The notes beneath the pieces were generated by a model that saw nothing but the letters and a program-made list of their open reading frames with translations, was not told the origin of the DNA and searched no databases. Below are positions 12,412 to 24,951 of a stretch of 64,000 nt of DNA, in pieces. The stretch lies in the NCBI RefSeq assembly GCF_030272615.1, contig NC_081414.1, positions 910,785,009 to 910,849,008 of the forward strand, given 5' to 3'. Numbering within the stretch: the stretch's first letter is position 1; the number at the start of each line of letters is the position of its first letter. A program made the position numbers and the translations under genes. The stretch comes from Cryptomeria japonica. Its lineage: Eukaryota; Streptophyta; Pinopsida; Cupressales; Cupressaceae.

Positions 12412-13854
12412 AACAAGTTATGAATGATGATTCTAGGATCAAAATGCATACAACTAAGATCCTAGCTAAGATGAGATGATGGATGGAGATGCAAGATGCA
12501 GGATGAAGATATAAAATGAGTTCCAAATTGAAAGATTAAGTGAACTAATAAGGTTAATATGAGGATGAGATATGAGAATGCTATGAAAATGGTATGAATT
12601 AAGCTAGCAAGATATTCTAAACATGTATTAAAAGAACTAAGCTATAATGCAATTAAAATGGACTAAAAGCTTGGTGATGGGGATTAAGCTTCTTGATAAC
12701 CTACACAACCCAATTAGACTATAGATTGGTTACAATAGTAGTGGATGGATCCTTAGATTGAAGAAATGGGCTCTATTTATAGAGAAAATAGAGAAATTGA
12801 TGGTTGAGATTGAGTAATCTCAACAAGGGCTAGGATTGAAAGTTATCAATCCATGTGAGGGATTCAATCCAATCCCAAGTTGACAAATGTCATCTTGTGA
12901 GGGATTGAGAGATTCTAAGCAAGAATTAGATGCTAATTGAGCATTAGGGAAGGCTTCAAGGGGTGACATCATTGGATAATGCTTTTATCCAAGGAAGCGA
13001 GCTATTGTCCAAGAGGTAAACTCTTGTGCAAGGATAAAGGATGGTCAAGTGGACAACCATCATGGGTTAGGGGTGTGGGCCTGTAAGAGGAATTAAATGC
13101 CTTTTCAAGACTTTGGAGGCTAACTTGCTCCAAGAGGAACACCACTAGTGGTCTAGGGGACAAATTTGTAAGAGCCTTACAAATTTTGTGGTATTCAACA
13201 AGTTACCTTGTTGAAAGGAGAAGGTCTTAAATGCATTTTGAAGACTTTCTCCAAATTTGGGGAAGCGAATCCCCAAATTTAGGGATTGGACATGATAAGG
13301 AGAATTAGGCTAATTAATGGAGGATTAGAGGGATTCTAGAAGAAATTAGGAGGGCAAGTGGGAAATGTAGGATTTGGCAAGCGGGTGAGGGAAAATAGGA
13401 ATTTTAGTAAATTAAAAAGATTTAATTTAGCCAAAAGAGGATGCAACTTGCATTTGTAGGATTTCGCAAGTGGGGGGATGGGGGTTTACAAATAAATTTT
13501 GATTTATTTAGATGCAAAGGAGGTCTTAATTAAATGTAGATTTAATTAAAATGGGAAAGGGAATAAATTGATATTTTTAATTAAATGTTAATTTAATTAA
13601 AATGGCTAAAGGGGGGGTATTTGATTAAATGTGAATTTAATTAAATGGCTTAGATAGAAGAAGGGTATATTAATTAAATCTTAATTTAATTAATAGGCCA
13701 TTAGAAGAATAGGGATATTAAATAAATCTTAATTTAATTAATAGGTGATTAGAAGAATAGGGATAAAAGGAATAAAAGAATTAATAGGAAGAATTAATGA
13801 TGATTAAAAGAATAAAATCCATTTAATTAGTTGTGCTAGTTTTAGGTGTCTACA
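12412..13854 (-). repeat. Minus-strand Tat LTR (LTR D), inner end approximate
   Basis: On the minus strand it begins TGTAGACACC at 13,854, close to the start of LTR C (TGTAGACGTA at 50,038). It shares LTR C's AT-rich ATTTAATTAAAT-type U3 and the CTATAAATAGAGC promoter core (TATA at 12,772-12,779). The 3' end is not clear and is set where similarity stops near 12,412. No polypurine tract lies outside the outer end, so it may be a 5' or a solo LTR. Confidence 0.65.
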
Positions 13855-13869
13855 GAAACAAATCAAGGA

Positions 13870-15300
13870 GCTACACAATCATCTCCTTTGCAACACTCTC
13901 ACAACATTCCAACTTCACAATTTGAACACACAGCCTCATGAGATCCTCATTATGAAGAACATGAGAAACAAAAACCAACATTGGAATATATAAGAGAATT
14001 TAAATAAGGCCCTGAGGTAATAGGTGTCGAAATTGGTCTTTAATTAAAATCCTAATTACTATTTTTATTTTCTAGCTTAAAAGGGTGCCAAATTACCTTC
14101 TCACTTTGATGCCTTCACTATCATAAATCAACCTATACCAAACCCATCCTTTCCTATGATATCTTCCACTCCTCCATCTATAGTCATGTCCATTCTATAA
14201 AATCCTCCACAAGTGAGGTAAGTAACATTACACCTTCCATCCACATCAATAACACAACAAATCACATCCCACATTGTTTCTACCTACCAACAAAGTCAAC
14301 CAATGGCCTCTCTTTCCTCCACTTATCAACAAACTCAACCCCTGACATCTCATGCTTATGCTTATCAAAACTACATTCCACTTATTAAACCCATTGGCTC
14401 CACCTACATTCAACCTACTCAACCTTTTGGCTCTACATACATCCCACAAAGTCAACCACCCACTTCTAAGTGACTTGGCATCCTAAATACAAAGCTTACA
14501 ACAAAAGATAGAAAATATGTAAATGGGAAACACAAAGAAGAGTTACACACTTGAAGGCAATTTTTATTATCTCTTTGATAGATCTATAACTATGATACCT
14601 ATTCCCCAACAATTTGAGGGTCCTAAATTTTACAAGTATAAAGGTCAAGGTGATCCTTGTGAGCATGTAAGAGAGCTTTATCTAGCTTGTATGAAGGTAG
14701 CTTACAATGACACGTATATTATGTGCCTCTTTCCAAGAAGTTTTGGAGGTCAAGCTATTGAGTAGTTTACACATTTACCTCAGTGAATCAAGTCCTTTTA
14801 TGAGTTAGTAAAATATATATTTCACATTTTTCATACAATATATAACATGAGGTTTCCATGATTGATCTGTGCAACACAAACAAATAAACAAGGAGACATC
14901 GATTATTTCTTACAACTATGAAACAATATAGCAATCAAGTGTCCTCATTACATTCTTGAAACATAACTTGTTAGCATGTTTTTTGAAAACTTAAACCAAG
15001 AGATGGCATTTTATTTGCAATTTCAATGTGCTAATGCATTTGGTGAGATCATTAAAAGAGGATAAACATTGAAAAGGCTCTTATTGCTAAATGTATTGTG
15101 AAGATTTATATAGATAACATGGACAACCCTTCTACATCTAAAAAAAAGAATTTTGTCATTGACAATACGATGGACTTAAGAGCTATTCAGAATCCATCTA
15201 AGAGTCCAACAATCACACGTGGTATTACCCTTTCTAGACAAAACAATACCTTTAGAGAATATAACACTCCAACAAGAAAAAAAATTGTAGTTTAATATGG
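13870..15300 (+). pseudogene. Tat-type gag fragment
   Basis: A Gln/Pro/Ser/Tyr-rich stretch (14,303-14,470) precedes a capsid region at 14,523-14,765. That region aligns with Tat III gag at 55,117-55,330: shared features are DRS-MIPIP, PKFYKY, the DTYIM-LFPRSFGGQ block and the aromatic spacing. Homology continues in pieces to about 15,060 through the FLQ-- and FFENLNQEMAFYLQFQ blocks. Many stops and at least two frameshifts interrupt it. No LTR of its own is visible next to it, and the LINE sequence abuts at about 15,300. Confidence 0.75.
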
Positions 15301-15389
15301 CCTTGGACAACCTCGGCCTAGTAGTTTGTGTTGGTGTTGGAGATTTGGCATCGAGTGACTATGGCACCCTTGAACAAATGACCTAGGAA

Positions 15390-16330
15390 ATTTGTTCCCA
15401 AGTTGTTTCACGAGGTATGTCTACTCCTAATGTTCTTCTTCTTATTCTTGATTTTTATAGTGCTTGTCATTGGTGTGATAAAATTACTTTGATTGGCTAT
15501 ATTGTTGGGAGGGTTCCCCATGAAAGCATCCTTTGTGATTGGGTTTCCAAGGTTTGGTCCCCTCATGGGGTTTGCCTAGACCTCACCAAGTTTTCTTTTC
15601 TTTTTCGTTTTGTTGAGTCTAATCATGTCCATACCATTTTTCAACATGGGCCTTGGTTCGTGTGGTCCTTTCTTTTAGTTTTTCAACCGTATCATGTCCA
15701 TGCTATTTTTCAACATAGGCCTTGGTTCGTGTGGTCCTTTCTTTTAGTTTTTCAACCATGGTCATGAGACTTTTTGGTCTTAGATGAGAAAAGCCTTAAA
15801 GTCATTGTTTGGGTCAGTTTTTTTGGTTTACCTTTGCCTTGTTGTCCATTTTTTAAAACCATAGCCCAATCTTTTGGCAAGGTTGTTTATGCTAAGCTTG
15901 ATCACTTTTATTATGCTTGCCCTCATAAGCGAGTTTGTGTTGAGGTCGATTTGTCGCGTGACCTCAAAGATAACATTGATATTCAAAATTGGTGAGAGTT
16001 GTCACACCCAGAAGGAGAAATATTTGAACCTTATGAATATTTTTTTTGTTGCCAATATTTGAAGCAAAATATTAAGGATTGCCCTCCAGTGGCCTAAAAA
16101 ATTCACTCTCCTTCAAAAGAGTTGAAACCGTCTTCCTCTTTTGAGGATCCTAAAGCCAAAGAATGATGGACAATCATTAATCGTAAAGGAAATAATTTTC
16201 TCAAAAGTCTTCAACTTTTGGTGGTTCTTAGCCACAAACATAATCCCAACAGCATGCTCAAGCCCTGAATGACCAACCTTCTTAGCTGATTTTGCCATTA
16301 GCTTCAAACCCTAATTTGCAAGGGAAGGAT
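15390..16330 (+). pseudogene. LINE (plant L1 type) ORF1 remnant, DUF4283-like
   Basis: The frame from 15,417 contains LIGYIVGRVPHESI--WVSKVW, SFLFRFVESNHV--F and GPWFVWSFLLVFQPW. These are the pattern of the DUF4283 RNA-binding-like domain of plant L1 ORF1. They continue at 15,774 with KVIVWVSFFGLPL, QSFGKVV and RVCVEVDLSRDLKDNI, the lead-in to the zinc-knuckle part. Stops and frame shifts separate the pieces. A 69-bp in-frame duplication lies inside the domain. Confidence 0.7.
15624..15761 (+). repeat. 69-bp direct tandem duplication inside LINE ORF1
   Basis: Two copies begin CATGTCCAT at 15,624 and 15,693. They repeat 23 codons, including GPWFVWSFLLVFQP, with only a few differences. Confidence 0.85.
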
Positions 16331-16779
16331 AAAGTTGGGGATGGTGGTGTTTGTCTTGCTTGAGTGCACACTCCTCTTCCCACTTTCATAGTTTCAGCAC
16401 AACCATCTTCTCTTCACCTCTCCCACAACCCTTTTGGGCACCATGAGGAAGATGAACAGGCTTTGAAAAAGCATTGGGTCTCTGAACCATAAAATAATAC
16501 ATTCTTGCAAAATTGTTTCTCCTCACTTGAGGACGAGGATGACATGCATGAATCTTTTCCATGAATTTCTTATCATGGAAAGTTTGAGGTCTTATAGACC
16601 TCTCCAGAAAGTATTTTGTAAGGAATAATTGATAGAAGAGTGTTGCTTTAGATGTCTTATGTCTATAGGAAGTTAAATTTTTTGCATTTATGTTGCATGC
16701 TACTTTTCGTGTTATTTGGCCAGGTGGTCTGGTTTTTGCTTTAGACCATGAAGCTCGTTGCGGAGGTGTTGTCACCATT

Positions 16780-19460
16780 TTGGCCTCATGTTAGAAATCT
16801 TACATTGTGGCTAATGGCTCAGATCCCACTCACTGAGTGGTTTGGGTCCTCTTGCTAGTTGACAATCATTCTTTTGGGATCATTAATGTTTATGCTTCCA
16901 ATGATGCTATTGAAAAATATTTTCTATGGTGGTGGGTTGTTGACTCATTGCCTCCTACTAATTGGGTTCTCTATAAGGATTTTAATTTGATAGAGGAGGC
17001 TTTTGACAAGGGTTAATTCCTTTCCACTAGATAGATGGAGAGCGGGAAGTGTGATTCTACATGCGTAATAAATTGGGTCTTTATGATCCTAACATCACCC
17101 AAAGCTACCTTGGTGGCATTTGGCATATGTGGTGCAACTACTGTGAGGTTCCACATAGAGTCTTTAAGAGACTTGATCATGCCATGATCACTTCTTAGTC
17201 CTTTTTCTCCTTCTGGTGTTTTCACAACCCTTTGGTCAAGCTGCTACCAAATGTGAGCTTGCCAGATCATTTTCCGATTCAATTTTCTATTCAGTGGCAA
17301 GTGGGCCACCCCCACCCACCTCAAACATAATTTTTTTTTAAATAATTCCTTGTTGAGTCACCCTCCTTCTATGGCCCATATTCAAAAAAATTGGAATTTT
17401 GAGGGTCGTTCTACTTAGTAGTATGGGTGGATTGATTGGTGGAATTTTGTCATCCAACACAACAAGATTTCTCAAAATCTATGGTTGGAGACTTGCCAAT
17501 TTCTGTCAACATTCCTACGAAACCACCATAGGAGATTTACAACATGCCACCAAAGATTTAGTTGTGAACCCTTTCTCACCTATGTTACAAGTTAGGGTTG
17601 CAGAGGTTCAACACCATAAGCAAATTCTAACAATCATGTCATTGGAGGGGCTCAAATCAAAGCTCGGCTACATTGGCTTAAGGTGGGGGATCATGCTTCT
17701 AAGGAATTTTTCCTTGCCCTTTGGGCTCATCATTCCTCTCCTAGTATTATGCACATCAGGGAAGGGAAAATGGTTCTTTATGAGCTACCAGATGTTCCTC
17801 AAGCCTTTGTTCATCACTATGAGAAAGTCTTTACTGCTCAAGATCCTTCTCCTAACGTGATGTTGCTCTTCAAGAATGCCTTTCGGTGGTTTCTAATCTA
17901 CTCTTTGAATCACTACAGACTTTTTGTGATCAAATGCTCTCTCTCAAAGACTTAAAAGAAGTAGTCTCCTCCATGGTAGATGATAGAGCCCCAAGCTATG
18001 ATGACTTACCTTGTGAATTCTACAAGGCTTTATGGTCTTGTGTGGGGCCCACTTTTCTCAAGGTTTACCAAGAGGCCTATCATTCTCTCTATTTAGGTAA
18101 AATTATTAATCAAGAAAATATTAAATTCATATCTAAAGTCGGGGACCCAAAGGATATCTAGAATTAGTGGCCCATCACACTCCTTAAGGTTGCTTATAAA
18201 ATTATTGCAAAGGATTTGACTCTAAAAATTTGATACCTCCTCCCTCAATTGTGAGGCTAGAACAAACTAGGTTTATTAAATCTAGATTCATTATGGATAA
18301 CAATATTGTTTTTTAGGGGGATATGGAGTGGGCTCGCCACTCCAAGCAAAGTGCAATGTTTCTCAAGATTGACTTTGCTAAAGCTTATGATAGAATTGAA
18401 TAGCCTTGCATTCTTGCCATGCTTCAAGCTATTGGTTTTGGTCCCCATTTCATTCAATCTATTCAGATTTTGTTTGGGGATGCCTCCACATGTATCACTA
18501 TCAATGGTTGTCAATCTTCTACTTTTGGTTTGTTCAGATCTATTTGACAAGGTTTCCCTCTTGCTCCCTCTCTGTATGTTTTAGTGATTGAGGGTTTTGG
18601 CTATTTTCTTGCTAATACCATTGCGGTTGGTAGAGTCAAGAGTATTGCCTTTCTTGATTAACCTTCTTTGGGGACCCATGTTAACCCTCTTTCTCTATAA
18701 CCAATGGCCACTTCACAAATGACTCATTTCTCACCCTCATTGAGGATGAGCAGAATGTCCGGGAGGCCCTTCGTTGCCTCATCTTTTGTCTAGCCTTTGG
18801 GTCTGCCATTCAGTGGCATAAGAAATAATATTATAGATAGTCTTTTCTACTTACTCCCTCATGGATTATCTAGTTTGCCTTGAAGTGGTTAAATATTGGT
18901 AAAGTTTTTAGGTTCTTCGGCATCCCTTTTGCTTTTTAAGCTTACCCAACGGAATTGTGGAATGTGGTTCTTGCTAGGATTGAGAAAAAGTTGTCATATT
19001 GGCTCACTAAACCCCTTTCTCTTGTGGGGAAATTTCAAATCTACTCTAAAGTGCTAGCAACCACCCATGTTTACTAATCCTCTTGTTGGGCTCCTTCGAA
19101 AGCTTCATATTTGAAGCTTGAGAAGCTTTTGAGGGATTTTTGGGGGGCTTCTTCTCCTGCTCGCTCTAGCTTTCACAAAGTTGTGTGGGAGTTCTGCTAT
19201 CTTCCTTGGTAATTTGGTGGTCTTGGTCTACTTTCTACCCAAAAATAAGGGTTTTCTTTGTGCCAAGTGGGTCATATGAGCCATCTTTGGCTCAAAGGCT
19301 TAGAAAGTTATTTTCAAGCATTGTATTTCTTTAGGATATCTGGTTAATAAAACTTCTTGGAAAGGGATTGGTTTTCAAAACCTTCTTATTATGAAGGATT
19401 TTGTTCACATCAAAGGCACTTTTGTCATCAAAAGCATAATGGTGTGCCTGGGATGCCATC
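16780..19460 (+). pseudogene. LINE ORF2 remnant: endonuclease and reverse transcriptase
   Basis: 16,850-17,000 encodes the endonuclease block FGIINVYASNDA--W and NWVLYKDFN, where the usual GDFN has become KDFN. The reverse transcriptase begins near 17,940 (DLKEVVSSMVDDRAPSYDDLPCEFYK). It continues at 18,340-18,600 with FLKIDFAKAYDRIE, the LFGDASTCITINGC block and QGFPLAPSLYVL. At about 18,710 the catalytic position reads HFTNDSFLTLIEDEQ instead of F-A/V-D-D. Thumb and C-terminal blocks extend to about 19,450. Stops and frameshifts are frequent; the copy is dead. No poly-A tail is seen because LTR B interrupts it at 19,478. Confidence 0.85.
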
Positions 19461-19477
19461 AAGTTGTGGCTTAGATA

Positions 19478-20606
19478 TGTAATACCCTAAAATTGGTCAT
19501 CTAAACCATGAGCCCCTAATCTCGACAACATCACCAAGGTCCTAACCAAAGGCAATTAAATAAATCTTGAGCACACAATTAATTCTTTAATCATCAAATG
19601 TCACATGGCAAAATTAATCAACCAATATTAAATAATATTTATTTAATTAATTAAATCATTCCAAGTAAATCATTTTGAATAATTATCTTATTTATTTTAA
19701 TTAAATATATTTTGTATATTTGATTAAATAAATCAATTTTCTATTAAATCATCAAAAGGAGGAATTAATTTGAAACATAAATAAAAATTGCCATAAATCT
19801 TCAAAAAAGGAAACAAATCAGGAAAGAGGAATTGGAAATTATGAGCACAAATCTTCAAAAAAGGAAACAAATCAAAAAAGAAATTAATTGGCAAAAAAGA
19901 ATTAAAATTTGAGAAAAGAAATCAATTGGAGATAATCTTGAAAAACAAATTAAAAATTGATAAATAATCTCAAAGAAAGCAATTAAACAATTAAATATTA
20001 AAATTGAATGAAATAGAGAATAAAACAGTTTTTTTCTGATATTATCTTAATTTTAGTTCAATTTCCTTTAAAACTAAGAAAAGTATCCAATCACATCAAT
20101 TCACCTGGATTGTGCTTCCTCTTGGAAAATCTTGACCGCTCATCATCATTTGATCTCAGCCTTTGGTTTCTTTCTGAATTTTTTATAAATTCAGGGTCTC
20201 ATCTCTCATTCAAAAATCTTCGAGAATATATTGTTATTATGTTGTTTTTGCTCTAGGTTCATTGAGAATTTGCATTGAGATATTGCATATTAGTTACTTC
20301 ATATTGCTTAAATCATTTAGCTTAAATATTCATATATTGCTTAAATCATGTTAGATTAATCTTTCATTCATCTAGCTTAAATTCATGCTCATATAGATTT
20401 AAAAATTCTTCATTTAGGTGTTGTCTAGTCACTGGATAGCTTAGCAATCTGAGAGCAATCTAAACTCGCATCTACTAGAAGGCAATGGGTCACTTTGTAA
20501 TGGTTTGTTATTCATTGATTATTGATTTACTAACCATGCATCTAATGACTTAATTGAAATGTTGTGTATTTCAGATACAAATACAGGTCCACTTTTCACA
20601 CACACA
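19478..20606 (+). repeat. 5' LTR of Tat II (LTR B)
   Basis: It starts TGTAATACCC and ends CACACACA. The upstream flank is LINE sequence without a polypurine tract, and a tRNA-Lys primer site follows after a TTTT spacer, so this is a 5' LTR. It is very similar to LTR A (4,680-5,703). Insertion into the LINE makes Tat II younger than the LINE copy. Confidence 0.88.
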
Positions 20607-20610
20607 TTTT

Positions 20611-20638
20611 TGGCACCCACCATGGGGTTCGAACCCAC
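20611..20638 (+). other. Primer-binding site, tRNA-Lys type, extended
   Basis: TGGCACCCACCATGGGGTTC and the next 8 bases match the complement of the 3' end of plant tRNA-Lys(CTT) through the acceptor strand and T arm. The three mismatches I see against the tRNA sequence as I remember it are transitions at former CpG or C positions. Confidence 0.7.
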
Positions 20639-22652
20639 AACTACAAGATTTCTAATGTTTTTTGAATAAATTTAATGTTTGGTTTTTATAACTAATAAAC
20701 ATGTGTTAAATTTGTAAATAAAAATCTTTCTTTTTGCTTGTTCTTTTGTGACAGTAAAAATGGTCTATGTTGGGAAGGTATAACTTTTTATTGAACCGTT
20801 GGATCTAAATCAATTTTTGATATGTTGTTGAAAACCAAGATTCCTACAGTTTCACTAAAGAGATTTTCCTAATAATATCTGGTTTGAAAGTTAGGAATGA
20901 CAGAGTGTAGTACTATCATTTTACTTATTCTTTTGTGACAGTAAAAAATGGTCTCTGTTCGAAGGGCATAACTTTTAATTGAACCGTTGGATCTAAACAC
21001 AATTTTAATATGTTCAATATTTCCACATTTCCACTGAAGCAATTTTTCGAATTAGCTCTGGTTCAAAAGTTATAAACGACAGAGTGCAGTACTATCAAAA
21101 CTATCATAACTAGGATAGTCATTAAAATTGGAAATTCTTGTTAGATTAGTTTAATTTAAAGTTTGCATGCTAGAATTTTCTTTTGATGATTTTTTTTATG
21201 TTATTTTGGCAACTAATTTTGGACTTTTAATGTTTACAGGTCTGCTTGACAAAGAATTTATCAATCAAACATACACCTGTCAAAGAATAAAAAATAACAC
21301 GACTATTGATGTGTTGGTTTTGCAGGTTGCCTAAACAGAATCGACCAAACATCGTGTATTCTTTAAATTAATTTTTAGGCACTTAAATTGCTATCTGGTT
21401 AAAGAACAAATCTGTCTTTTGTGTTTTCAGAAAAATCTGAGAGGTAGGAGAGTATGGTCTTGTCATTTACAGACAATCAGAAATCTAGACCCTCGAAGCT
21501 TTTTTCTAAGTTTTGAGATTTGTGTACCTTTAGCGAGCCTGTCACAATGGGAAAAAGTAATCACCCTGTGAGAATGAACCAAGTGAGTACAGCTAGACCT
21601 GAGCATTCCAACTCACTATAATAAATAGGCCTCTAGTGATTAAAGTCTCAAAGGATGGGATTATTTGAGTTTTCTCTTTGAGATCTCTCATATCGAGTAT
21701 TTTGTAGGGCCTCACGGTCTCAATCACATTTACATGACTACAACTTGTTTTGGTACCTTGTCGGGCTATAGGCCTCAATCATGCTTGCGTGACTTCAAGG
21801 GGTAATTTCAAACGGAATTCCTGACTAAGAACTATAAGATAGAAGCTACCCGATTCACCTCTGAAAGGGGGATAATCTTTGTGCAAGAGAGATAGTAACT
21901 CTCCCAAGACACTTGTCATATCATGCCCCCATTAGCATTTGGAGTCATCTAATATGGCATTGAGAATCCATTGTGTGAGACTCAACGGTCGTATTCTGAT
22001 TAGCTATTGGGTGTGTACCTAAGTCAGCAAGCAAAAATTTTCTTCTCTAAGCCAACTTCTGTAGGGTTAGCGTGTTGTGATTGAATTATTATATATCTTG
22101 CATGTTTTTTGTGTTTTCATCCTTGAAACTAAAAATGAAATACTGAAATTGGAGAAAACAAATCAAACAATATCAAGCAATTCAGTGATAAACTCTGTTC
22201 GTGTCCAAACTGGTCTCTGTCAGTCATTGAAACATCAGCCCTTATCAAAAACTAGTAGTCATCATTCATTGAAACTCTGTCTATCAGAATCTCATCTCTG
22301 TCCAATCCTCTGTCGTATGAATTCCTGATCTTGTCAGTCAAAATAGTCAAAATTGCCCAGATCAATCTACAACGAGCATAAAACTGGTCATCATCATCCT
22401 GAGCATAAACAACCTTGATAGTGTACCCTTGTCGTTGCATTGCACGATTTTGTCGATCATCTCTCAGCTAGTTCAAACAACATCTTATCAAACCTAAGTT
22501 AACTTAGATAACGTCTTACATAGGATAGATTATTCCTAAAACCAAACCATATCTTAGTTAATTCTCTCAAATCACTACGTTAAACGAACAACTAGCTACA
22601 ATTTGATCTTGACTTCTGCAACACATCTAGCTCTCGGTCCTGTCGATTGTAA
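20639..22652 (+). other. Leader of Tat II
   Basis: No gene is supported. A 187-bp tandem duplication occupies about 20,738-21,105. A motif at about 21,607-21,625 (ATTCCAACTCACTATAATAA) matches 52,556-52,575 in the Tat III leader. Several YAG/G acceptor-like sites after pyrimidine-rich tracts occur (about 21,238 and 21,325). The 400 bp after 21,800 shows GA-rich segments without a reading frame. Confidence 0.5.
20738..21105 (+). repeat. 187-bp tandem duplication in Tat II leader
   Basis: TTCTTTTGTGACAGTAAAAA recurs at 20,741 and 20,928. The rest of the unit follows in order in both copies (GAACCGTTGGATCTAAA, GACAGAGTG-AGTACTATCA), with scattered differences. Confidence 0.85.
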
Positions 22653-23435
22653 ATGCCCATTCAAACCAGAAGCTCTTCTAAAAATTCTGACAAAAGTAAG
22701 AAGCCCATGGCTGCCTTAGCTCAACAAATTCAAGATCTCAGAAGAGAAATATATGACATTCAAGCTCAACGAAAAGATTCAATGACACCTCTTGAGATAA
22801 AAAATCATGATATCAAGAACACTAGACTTCAAGAAATGCTAAAACAATTACATAAGATGGAACAACAATTAATTGACAATCAAAAGCCAAATCTCAAACA
22901 AGTTCACAAGACACCTTCACCAAGACATAAATAAATTTCCTCCAAATATCCTCTAGATAGACAGTTTACACCTTTGGGGCAATCTATTGAGTCGACTTTG
23001 AAAGAGCTTATTGATAATAATCTTATCATATTGCCTAAAAAGACCACATGGGGATGTGAATTTGTGAGTGGGTATTGTGCATATCATAGACAAAATGAAC
23101 ATAAGACTTTGAAATGCATATAATTAAAACATAAGATTCAATATCTCATTGATAATGGTGTCATTGAAATTGAAGATCCTAATGACTCACCTAAAGAAAA
23201 AGAAGGAACTACTTCTAAGCATGATCAAAATCATGAACCTATGTCTAGCAAGGCTCCATATGTGGCCTTTATCCCTTCCATGATGCATTCATCTCCTAAA
23301 ACTTCTCAGCAACAATCCATACCATCTCCTTCAAACAATGAAACTTCTCATGTTTACCCTCAAGGGCTATCTCCTATGGAAATCCAAGTTAATCCCAATA
23401 CTAATACAAGTTCCTCTAAAGATTTAAAATCCTAG
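22653..23435 (+). pseudogene. Tat II gag ends (capsid core deleted)
   Basis: ATG 22,653 opens MPIQTRSSSKNSDKSKK, like the MPVTRSQQDK start of Tat III gag at 54,556. A coiled-coil segment (QQIQDLRREIYDIQAQ) follows. TAA at 22,932 and TAA at 23,121 interrupt the frame. Downstream in the same frame is the FTPLGQSIESTLKEL block and a C-x2-H-x4-H-x4-C knuckle (YCAYHRQNEHKTLKC), matching 56,009-56,190 in Tat III. The capsid core present at 55,120-55,640 in Tat III is absent here, so about 0.8 kb of gag is missing. Confidence 0.75.
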
Positions 23436-23440
23436 ATCCT

Positions 23441-24951
23441 ATGCCATCATACACTTCAATTCCAAACGTACCCACTCTAGAGAGTCCCATTCAAAATGCT
23501 TCCCCATCATACCAAAATATGGAGACCTTCCAAGAATCCCCTACGCCTATGCAAAATCCTATCTCTTCCTTAGAAATGGCTTCATGCCAAGAGGATAATC
23601 TGAAAAATGAAAAACCAAGTCCTACAATAAATCAAAATCAAGACACCAAAACTCCTCAATCCCATCTAATGATTGAAAAAGATCCTATTTCATTAGAATC
23701 CCATGATAATCCCCTTATACCTTTCCATTTCTTCCAAGATGACCCCCTTCCATCTCAAGAGAAAATCATCCTTCCATATCCCATTCCTAATCCACTTCCT
23801 AAGAAAGATCATGATGCCTCTTCCACCTTTTCAAACGATCCTATTCAAAATGAAGAGTCAAACACCCTTCCTACTTTATCCAATGGTCCTCTTCCATGTC
23901 AAGATCAAAGTATCTGTTCATCTCCTTGTCATAATCCTCCATATTCACCTCAAGGATCCATCATGCCTACAAATCCCTCTCATGATCCTATCATTCCATC
24001 TCCATCTCATAATGGACTCATGCCTTCTTTCCAAAGCAAAGTGTATCCTACAAGTCAAAATCTTTATAAAGGGAAAGGGCTAAATCTCCACAAGCAAGAA
24101 CCCCTCCATATTAAAGAAAATGTTAAAGGTCATGGCCTTAGGGACATTTCTCAAGATGTTGGTATCTCTCATAAATCCTACATTTCTCCAGTTAAATACA
24201 AATATACGCTTTCCCCATCATCACTTCCATCCATTCTAGGTCCCTATATCCCTCCATCCCTTATGCAGGATCAACAAAGGCATACATATTCGAGTACCTT
24301 CCATCCATATAAAATACCTCCATATCATTCCTATCCATTCATACATTATTTTCCTTCTCCAAACAATTTGGATGCCAAGCATAAAAGTCATAAGTCAAGT
24401 AATCCACATGTATTCAAGGATCAACATATCCCATCTAATCAACATGTCAAAATAAAGAAAAATATGATCCAAAAAGAAAAAGAAAAATACAAAACGCCAC
24501 AAAGGCCCACAAAGAAAGAAGCAAAGTCAAAATTTATATGGGTTCATAAGGAACTTGTACAAGCAATGCGCTCTAAGGAATTACAAAAGCATGAAAAATC
24601 AAAAACCATGTGGATCCCTAAGCAGCTTTTGAAGCACAATAGTCTAAAGAAAAATCAAAATTGGCATCCAAAATTGTTGTTCCTCCATCCAAACCTTTTG
24701 AGTATATTCCTCCATCACCTCCTTCATCCATTTTTGGTTCTTATGCTCCAAAATCTATAACCTTTCCTCCATCCAAATCTCAAAATATGAGATTCACTTC
24801 TCCTCCATATGTCCACCATCCCTCAAAGCGTGTGCCAATGTTGATTTTTCCAGCATTTCCATCTATCCATACACAATTCTTCCAACATCCCATCCATTAT
24901 CCAACACCTCTTTTTCACCCTTCCATCCCTCTTATCCAATCCTTGCCCTAG
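23441..24951 (+). CDS. Pro/Ser/His-rich low-complexity reading frame in place of pol
   Basis: A 439-codon open frame (23,441-24,760) is continued in another frame from about 24,661 to 24,951. The composition is dominated by Pro, Ser, His, Asn and Lys, with recurrent SHNP, PSLMQ and YPFIHYFPSP-like words and no enzyme motif. It occupies the place of protease, RT and integrase in the related Tat III. Synonymous-looking word repetition on the DNA level (CCATCTCC, CATTCCATC) suggests growth by slippage or local duplication. It may be translated as a gag extension or be noncoding filler that happens to lack stops. I do not recognise a family. Confidence 0.45.

Noticed and set aside
4680-20606. LTR A and LTR B as the two ends of one 16-kb element
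   Set aside because: LTR A is preceded by a polypurine tract and not followed by a primer site; LTR B is the reverse. They are a 3' and a 5' LTR of two different elements.
20611-20650. tRNA-Lys gene fragment
   Set aside because: The sequence is the reverse complement of only the 3' part and lies exactly 4 bp after an LTR end, so it is a primer-binding site.
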